Shown here piece after piece: positions 57,801-64,000 of a DNA stretch of 64,000 nt. The position numbers and the translations under genes were made by a program. The stretch lies in contig JAQGDQ010000073.1 in assembly GCA_030141605.1 (NCBI GenBank), forward strand, positions 1 to 64,000, written 5' to 3'. Numbering within the stretch: position 1 is the first letter of the stretch; the number at the start of each line of letters is the position of its first letter. A model generated the notes under the pieces. It was not told where the DNA came from. It searched no databases and saw nothing but the letters and a program-made list of their open reading frames with translations. Source of the DNA: Tubiluchus corallicola. Taxonomy: Eukaryota; Priapulida; Priapulimorpha; Priapulimorphida; Tubiluchidae.

Positions 57801-58022
57801 ACATTAGCCGCTTAATAAACTAGAGCAGATGTCTTGCTCGCGGTTCATTGTGCTGCAGTATCTACATTTAAAAAATAAAAGGTAATTAAATTGGTTACTA
57901 ATAATAATACGAACCAAACTAACTGTTTTATTCTCAAATAAAACAGTATCCAAACAATTTCACAAGATCAAGAAATACTTTTGAAGCAAAAAGATTATGT
58001 AATCTTGAAATATACGTACCAT
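48821..58022 (-). CDS. LTV1: LTV1, 40S ribosomal subunit assembly and export factor, 8 coding exons, 455 aa
   Basis: Exons (5' to 3'): 58020-58022 (ATG only), 56394-56549, 55038-55408, 53479-53689, 52785-52912, 51912-52089, 50525-50722, 48821-48943. All junctions are GT-AG with matching phases, and 1,368 nt gives 455 residues (human about 475). Signatures in order: PRKKKPFIDKK, VHRSQQDPLQADES, KYGIYFEDDYDYLQHLKE, LPSSVFASDVEQ, WDPDIVAALDDDFDF, SRFTEYSMTSSVLPRNEGL, YNAEEIGSLD, EKWDCESVLSTYSTLYNHP and basic C-terminal helices (EERRAEKKVNKRAFK-like). Family role: binds pre-40S particles near Rps3/Rps20, and its phosphorylation-dependent release allows final maturation. The initiator exon is inferred from ATG|gtacgta facing the phase-0 acceptor of PRKKK; it is the least certain part. 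Confidence 0.93.
48944..50524 (-). other. LTV1 last intron
   Basis: Contains a weak tRNA-like relic (49055-49140) and a catacatacata/tatata microsatellite near 49812-49843. Otherwise featureless. Confidence 0.45.
49055..49140 (-). repeat. tRNA-like SINE relic
   Basis: On the minus strand an A-box-like ctaagtggaattgtc is followed by a B-box-like ctgttcaaatccc. It does not fold as a full tRNA. Confidence 0.3.
50723..51911 (-). other. LTV1 intron with 25-bp satellite
   Basis: The array at 51145-51326 is the only feature. The flanking sequence is A+T-rich without recognisable elements. Confidence 0.6.
51145..51326 (+). repeat. 25-bp tandem repeat, about 7.3 copies, with 50-bp dimer structure
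   Basis: The unit is tatacacgctcactggtc followed by aaaaggc, starting at 51151, 51176, 51201, 51226, 51251, 51276 and 51301. Copies alternate strictly between cacgct and catgct, so the array evolved as a 50-bp dimer. Copies are otherwise identical. It leaves long open frames that are not genes. Confidence 0.97.
52090..52784 (-). other. LTV1 intron, nothing seen
   Basis: No repeat, RNA or coding signal is recognised. The neighbouring intron 52913-53478 is likewise empty. Confidence 0.5.
53853..54092 (+). mobile_element. tRNA-Gly-derived SINE, about 240 bp
   Basis: The 5' part, agcgtagttcaatggtagca, contains an A box, cttccaa reads as an anticodon loop with UCC (Gly), and gggttcaattccc is a B box. 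The region after the tRNA-like head is unrelated to tRNA and ends in an (ATT)n tail, so this is a SINE and not a gene. It is antisense to LTV1, in the intron between its third and fourth coding exons (53690-55037), which is otherwise featureless. Confidence 0.8.
55409..56393 (-). other. LTV1 intron, nothing seen
   Basis: A+T-rich. No mobile-element signature, RNA gene or coding exon is recognised. Confidence 0.5.
56550..58019 (-). other. LTV1 first intron
   Basis: Contains one end of a pogo-like element (57460-57600). Small frames on either strand between 57527 and 57815 arise from that element and are not genes. Confidence 0.5.
57460..57600 (+). mobile_element. pogo/Tigger-like MITE, one end
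   Basis: Begins cagtgttccctcgctacttc directly after a TA dinucleotide and continues cgtttatcgcagactcgctg, tttcgtggg and ttttcgctgttttgcgg. The CAGTGnTCCCTCGCTAnTTCGCGGTTC type of end is widespread among Tc1/mariner-pogo MITEs in animals. The opposite inverted end is not found, so the copy is truncated or the other end has decayed. Confidence 0.6.
58020..58022 (-). other. LTV1: Proposed LTV1 initiator codon immediately followed by a splice donor
   Basis: On the minus strand tttagtaactATG runs straight into gtacgtat. The next exon begins exactly at the Pro codon that follows Met in LTV1 proteins and has no ATG of its own in that position, so the Met must be spliced on. Other upstream ATG-donor pairs cannot be fully excluded. 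Confidence 0.6.
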
Positions 58023-61000
58023 AGTTACTAAAAAATCAAAGTTAGCTAAGAAACGTTTTTCAGTCAATAATTTTTACACAATAAACCAAAGGCACGTGGT
58101 TATTATAACAGTGCCCTCTTTACGTAAATAATGCAAACATTGTGAAATGTCGGCAAAATTTTCAAAAGCTTTACACAGTAGGTGGCAGCACAAACATAAA
58201 AGCTTGTATTTATACAAATTTATTGCGAAATAAATGGTATATATTACATTCTCTGTTTACAGTAATCTCTCTTGTATTTAACATAATTTCAATATCCAAA
58301 ATTAAAGTTAGCAATACAGAATTTTACATTTTAAATTTTCATTGTCTACACGATGCTACAATTTTGTAATCAGATGAATGGCAACACAAAACACTTAAAA
58401 TTTACATAATTGCAGTGATCCAACAAAAAATTGTTTCTGAATTACGAGCATCTGCAATCAATAAGTTTTAATCCGTGATCAGAGGATTTTAACAGACATA
58501 GAACCCATAATTATGCTGATTTTCCATTTCATTATTATGTTATGCTTCGAATTATAACTCGAAAAATATAAAATAATTATTATTACAAAACTTACAAGGT
58601 AGACAGACAGCTGTAGAGTCTCAGCTTTAACTATGGCATGATTAAAAAGAAGGGATTGAAGGGCCCGAGAGAGGAGGAAAGCTTAGAAAAATTAGAAACT
58701 GACATCAGTCACACATGAGCGTAATAATCAACAGCTTTTAACGTAAGTACACCACACCATAGATTGACTACACAGCAGTATAGGCATAATCAAGTGATAA
58801 AGACCGTTACGCCCGTGGATTCGGATCTGAATTCGTACACTCTTGTTATGAATGAATGTCCTATTAATCAGTACTTTATTCAATCAGTGTTAATAAATTC
58901 TACAACACTGATTTTTCCATTCAACAGAATTTTTCTACAACATCAACAATTTAATATTTTTAGTCAATTCAAAGTTAAAAGATTAGACCATCAAAAGTAA
59001 CATATTTTACTATTAATTTACAGCAAGAAATGGTAAAACATTGTTGAGTATTATTGTTAGACATAATTTTTAGGCTTTCTAGAACGACTATGAACGAATT
59101 TTGTAAAATTTTATCTAATTGAAAATAAAGAAAAGAAACATCTCAGAAAAATTATTATTTTAACAGAACTGTATTTCACAACAAGTTTAATTTTTATTTA
59201 CAGATACAGTTGCACAATTTATGCCAACAAAGTGGGTTTGAATAAAAATTCATAACAATAATTATTCCTGTTAATTTTGAATGAGAGCTCAATGAATAAT
59301 TTCATTAAAACAACTAACATACATAGGCCTATTTCAAAACAAAATGAAAAAAATGGAAAAGACAGGTATGGACATTTAGATAGTGAAAATTATAAACTTT
59401 TACACAACAGGTAAAAGTTACTTTGCAATATTTAGCAGTTGAAGTAAAAGACCACAAAACATTTAATACAGTGGCATAATACTGAACAGTTGTAAATTCA
59501 TCACGTTATTTATGCAGACAATCGTTCCGATATTAAAATATCATTTTCAATGCTAAAAATTGAGCTGCAAAGCATTTTGAGAAATTTTCAAAATAGAGAC
59601 AAATTAATAAATTCATTGTGCGCACTTTACTTATTAGGCAAACACTGACTTAAAAGTTTATTAATGCCGCAGACCAAGTTAATCTATACACAGAAAAGAA
59701 GAACTAATAATTTCTTTAGTTAATGAAATTACAATAGCTGCGAAAGCATGAGAAAGTTTTTTATCACACTTTAAACAGAATTAACAACATTTGCCTAAAA
59801 TACTGAAATAAGTTATTTTAAAACTAATTTTCAAACGTTTAAATTAACAATACAATTGGTATATTAAACAGAGTTACATACATGCAATTATTTATGATAA
59901 CATAACAACAGCTGAGGCAATAAATGGAATAAGAGTAATAATAACATAAACAAAAACTTAGAACTATACATTACAAATTACAAAATTTAGTAAATCAGTA
60001 AAACAGAATGTAAAATTCAATAAAATCTAACAACACTTCTGCTTCGTACATTTTAAAAGACCTTGTGCACCATCAAATATCCGATTTATTTTGGGTTAAA
60101 ATTCTGAAAAAGCACTTACCATGATGCACAAGTTTTTGACTCATCATTTAACACTTACTAAGCTTAAAAATTAATCTGTGCAGGTAATAAATATTTTATA
60201 AAACAATGAACTCAATTAAATTTTTGAAACAAATCTGAGCCTATTAAAATTAGTAAGGAAGTTAAGGAAGTTGTGACTGAGCTTGGATTTGAACCAAGGA
60301 CTTTCGGGTTACAAGTTCATGCCATGACAGCTAGACCAGACCCTTTTGATCATTAAATTCAATCTTAATGTTTCACCCTCAATAACCAATCCAACATTTG
60401 CAAGTGTCAGTTTGCTCACACTAGAGCAATTATAAACTCATTACTAGCTTACAACCTCTATTATTTCACCAACAAGTCAAGAATTACCCAACAATAGTAT
60501 TACTATTTATAAATAAATATAATAAGCAATTTACACAATGCTGAAAATAAGGTGTAACAGATAAACTTATGATGTGCATGTATGTGTACACATAACATGC
60601 AGTGTATATAATAATATTATCATTCTCATGCAAACGCCTCTTAAGCACAAAAAGATGCTTTTTGAAGAAATAGCAAAATCTGTTTTATTTGCTTGCTTTA
60701 TATCATTTCATGCACTCAGTTACAGCAATCAACTAATTTTTTGCCTTGATGCTCCACTATATTACACATGTACTGTGTTCTACAGTACCATGGCGGCTGC
60801 AAGGCATTTTTGCACACAGGAATCATTTCTTCGTATTCAGTCTATAATATTTTCTGTAAATACACATGAGAGATACTTTGTTTCAAACTGCATTTTTCTC
60901 TTTACTTAACTTAGAAGCATATGCCATATACCATTATGTGCAGAATATTTCCAACTAACATATAAGTTAGCACAAAAACAAAATTTCAAAGTATATCATA

Positions 61001-61047
61001 ACACATGCAGTTATAGTGTGGAGTACACAGTGAGTATCTGTCAATAT
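58023..61047. other. Intergenic region upstream of LTV1 and downstream of the PRRT-like gene
   Basis: Should hold the LTV1 promoter and 5' untranslated region and the PRRT-like 3' untranslated region. A tRNA-Thr-like relic lies at 60273-60345. Short frames (58142-58369, 58764-59000, 60574-60909) show no recognisable similarity or splice support. Confidence 0.5.
60273..60345 (-). repeat. tRNA-Thr(UGU)-like relic
   Basis: The minus strand reads tctagctgtcatggca (A-box-like), cttgtaa (anticodon-loop-like, UGU) and cttggttcaaatccaag, a perfect T-arm with B box. The acceptor and anticodon stems do not pair, so it is a tRNA pseudogene or a SINE head, not a working tRNA. Confidence 0.45.
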
Positions 61048-63727
61048 CTACACTGGTGCTTCACTAACAGCATCATTTCGAAACCCAGTAACTGCTACTG
61101 TAAACTGAGAAGGAACTTCGTTACCGTCTCCTTTTATTATTGGCTTATCATATACATGTCTTTCATCGGGTGAACCGATTGGGAGCTTGCAGTATCCCTT
61201 TGTGCCCGGTGTCCATGATGACCTAAACGTACTTTGCTTAGAAATATCGTTATTTGGAAGTGGTTCCTTTTCACTGATGCGGTGCTTGCCAAATGTCAAA
61301 CCTGCTGTATGTTCATTCACACGGTCACTGTCTAGACGTATTGGCTTCCTGTATCCGAGTCGGTCGTACTCGGTAAACGATTCCGGCTGAAAGTGAATGA
61401 CAGGCTCTTTTAAAGTGTGATCACCGACTGACAATTTTTGGTAATTACTTTTCCAAGGTGGTGCACTACTTTCAGGCAGGACACCAAATGGAGACAAGCC
61501 TGTGTTAATGTCCCCGTCACCAGTGAAACGTCCATCTTCGTGGTTATGAAACTGCACAACAATTTCACCATAACCTGACACTGGACGAGAGGAAGTCTGT
61601 GCTGAAGATCCCGCACTGCTGGAGATCTCAGAAACAGGTCGTAAGTGGTCCAAGGGCTCTCTTGTGTGAAGAGGAACCTCATCATCTGAGTGAGTGTGCA
61701 CATGATCGCCGCCGTGGTAGTATCTACACGTCATAAAGAAACACAATAATTTAATTTACATGTACATCACAAACTAAATTAAATGTAATTATTCATGCAG
61801 AATTAATAAACTTTTCTGAAAACTACTCTACGCAAAGAAGACGATGTATGAGCAACTTGACTTTGCTTATTTTGTGTTACATTACTTAGCATTCAGAATA
61901 CTCCCATTTTGTTTCCTCTGGTGATTGTGATTAAAATTATGATACTAAAGTTGCACTGACCAACAAATAATCATTTAGCGTACAATATTTGACGAAAGAT
62001 CTTAAGCTAGTTCCAAATGAATATTTGTTATGCAGTTAGCGAAGACAGCTTAAAAACATCTATCCAGATATGGAATATTTTGAAAAGTTTGCAAGCAACA
62101 GTTATGAAAACAATTTTTGCTCATTATGCAAAGATGCCACAAATATTACACGGTTAACTATGATAGTTGTTAAAATTTTTCAAGAAAGGAAGATTCACCT
62201 GTCAGCGACTACATGAGCCGAGTTATCTACCCAGTAAGGATTCTCCGTAATTTCTATCTTTTCTCGCTTAGCGCAGCAGCAGCAACAGGTGTATTGTTTA
62301 TCTTTTTGATACAATGGCCGTGTTCCGATGTAGCTCAGCAGTAAACACATAAGAAGCTCACAGACACGCGAAGCTAGCTGATAGCCCCACCAGGTCCACG
62401 GTTCAGGATCCCCACTGTCAACAGCGTACACAAGAACAATTGAAATAGTCTGCAACCCAGCACAAAACAAGCCAAACACAGCTGCCAAGATAGTTACGAT
62501 AACGGCTCGACTTAACCTCACACTTGCTCCTCTCTTGATAGTTTGTACACCAGAAATAGTCACTTCAGTAAAACTGTGTCTTTTTATCTGTTTTTGCCTC
62601 ACAAGGGCAGCACCATGTAATCGGGCAAACAATGCTAAATATGCCAGAGTTAAGGCAACTGACCACACAACGTAGACTACTTGGCAGACAAAAAGTAACA
62701 CAACAGCAGTCGAAAGATATCCTACTAAAAAGTCAGTAGACAGCACCAGCAAGAAATGTAACAGAATTGTCACAACAAGCACAGGAACATTCAATACTGA
62801 TGTCATAACTGACATGCGCGTAGTCCGCAACAATGCTAAAAACAAAATGCTAAAAGCTGAAGTCAAACAAGGAAATGATATACTCATACAGTAATAAGAC
62901 AACCACGCTGGTAGTTTGCCTTCCACATTGTATGCGTCAAACAACAGATAAAACGTCCTTGAGGCACCAAATATGAATAGTATCACATTTAACGAAATGA
63001 AATAACCTCGTCCAATTACAAACAATCGTCGGATAAGGCAAATGCTGTAGAGCGAATAAAGTGCTAATAATGCAAATAATGCACCAGTTATATATATATG
63101 CAAATACCATCCTATACTCCATACTTTCATAGCCTCTTCCCAATCAGGAGTCGGCTCTGCAAATGCTGCATCTAGGAAAGGATTTCCACCGGGCGTCGGT
63201 GATGTTTCTGGTTCTGGTTCAGCTGGCGATGGCTGTGGCTCTGTAAAGACATCCGGATCAATGTCTGTGTTGGTGATGCCATCGGTGTGTGTTTCAGAAT
63301 CCCTCTCAGCTGTTGTCGTTTCCCGAGTCTTTCTCTGGCTTGTTTTTGTTTCTCCAGTGCTAGAGTATTCCGTCTCGGTTGTAGTGCCATAGGATTCTAT
63401 TGTTAAATTTTTGTTGGTAAAGAAACCCGAGGAGCTAAATGTAGTGTTTTTATTTTCAATATTAGTCTGCACAGTATTCACATCAGTAACATCAAGTATG
63501 GTAGTGTTAACTGAACTATCTCCTTTGCTGTTTGCAGATATATTATCAATAATTATTTGAGTACTAGTCAGATCTTCTTCAATTTCCTGAGTAGTTTTAT
63601 CCCTGCCAAGAGCATCACGTCCAGAATCCACCTTTTCTTTTGCATGAGTATCAATCTTCCTCTCATGTTTGCTCTCCACGCAGATAAATATTGCTAACAG
63701 GTAAATAAGGTGGAAATTTACAGCCAT
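61048..63727 (-). CDS. PRRT3/PRRT4-like multi-pass membrane protein, two exons, 734 aa
   Basis: Exon 1 is 62199-63727 (donor GACAG|gtgaat) and exon 2 is 61048-61723 (acceptor gacgtgtag); the phase fits and 2,205 nt gives 734 residues. A hydrophobic N-terminal stretch (FHLIYLLAIFICVES) should be a signal peptide. It is followed by a Ser/Thr/Glu-rich extracellular part (about 20-200) and a Pro/Glu linker. After WEEAMKVWSIGWYLHIY come about seven hydrophobic segments (about 205-485). I recognise this block as the membrane domain of proline-rich transmembrane proteins 3 and 4. A run of five cysteines, YTCCCCCAKREK (about 490), may be palmitoylated. The cytoplasmic tail of about 240 residues is hydrophilic. 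The function of this family is poorly known and I assign none. Confidence 0.82.
61724..62198 (-). other. Intron of the PRRT-like gene
   Basis: 475 bases, A+T-rich, with canonical GT and AG ends. No feature is seen inside. Confidence 0.7.
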
Positions 63728-64000
63728 AATTAATGGAATTAACGACAGCTATTAAAAATGGAAGCAAGCGTACACTTATAGTAACGCAATTAGTAACAAA
63801 ATATGTTTGTGATTTTCGGCCATTAGGTTTTAACTGAAGAATTCAATGAATGTAGAACATAGCTTTCATTACATGCCAGTTCTGAAGCCAAGTTCATATT
63901 ATCCAAAGCACCACAAACTCTAGCAGCATAACACTGCAATAATTAACAACCTCTGCATCCATGGTATAAAATCTGCACGTCATGTTTGCACGAAAAGCGG
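63728..64000. other. Upstream of the PRRT-like gene
   Basis: Contains its 5' untranslated or promoter sequence. No motif that I can support. Confidence 0.4.

Noticed and set aside
60273-60345. Functional tRNA-Thr gene
   Set aside because: The T-arm is perfect, but the acceptor and anticodon stems do not pair.
60574-60909. 111-codon plus-strand frame
   Set aside because: Low-complexity hydrophobic translation with no domain, splice or conservation clue.

Overview
The window is animal nuclear DNA. It is A+T-rich, has GT-AG introns of roughly 0.25-2.2 kb, and its genes are separated by kilobases of repeat-rich sequence. The gene families (BRCA1, TBC1D1/TBC1D4, SH3RF/POSH, LTV1, PRRT3/PRRT4-like) are metazoan. 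Divergence from the vertebrate proteins, merged exons and invertebrate-style LINE proteins point to an invertebrate. I cannot name the phylum from sequence alone.

Layout: (1) 0.28-3.74 kb, a LINE endonuclease reading frame lying between imperfect inverted repeats. (2) 6.6-10.1 kb (+), a TBC1D1/TBC1D4 Rab-GAP with its whole coding region in one exon. (3) 15.0-36.7 kb (-), a 13-coding-exon BRCA1 homologue that I assembled exon by exon. All splice phases agree and give about 3,926 residues, roughly twice the human protein, mainly because of a 6,472-nt and a 3,905-nt exon. (4) 36.8-41.6 kb, an intergenic region with a reversed copy of a BRCA1 exon/intron boundary and a dead reverse transcriptase. 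(5) 41.6-45.3 kb (+), a POSH-type RING plus four-SH3 protein in two coding exons. (6) 45.5-46.3 kb, a MITE-like element whose ends carry tandem repeats. (7) 48.8-58.0 kb (-), LTV1 in eight coding exons, the first contributing only the ATG. (8) 61.0-63.7 kb (-), a multi-pass membrane protein of the PRRT3/PRRT4 type in two exons.

The genes belong to different pathways: DNA repair and ubiquitylation, Rab-GAP/insulin signalling, JNK-scaffold signalling, 40S ribosome assembly and a membrane protein. There is no operon logic. TBC1D and BRCA1 are convergent, BRCA1 and POSH divergent, POSH and LTV1 convergent, and LTV1 and the PRRT-like gene tandem. Introns and gaps hold decayed LINEs, hAT-like, pogo-like and palindromic MITEs, a tRNA-Gly-derived SINE, a 25-bp satellite and local duplications. 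The strongest result is the giant BRCA1 homologue. Its RING zinc ligands and BRCT phosphate-pocket residues are intact, it has a candidate coiled coil and a SUMO-interacting motif, and its central region expanded partly by internal duplication.
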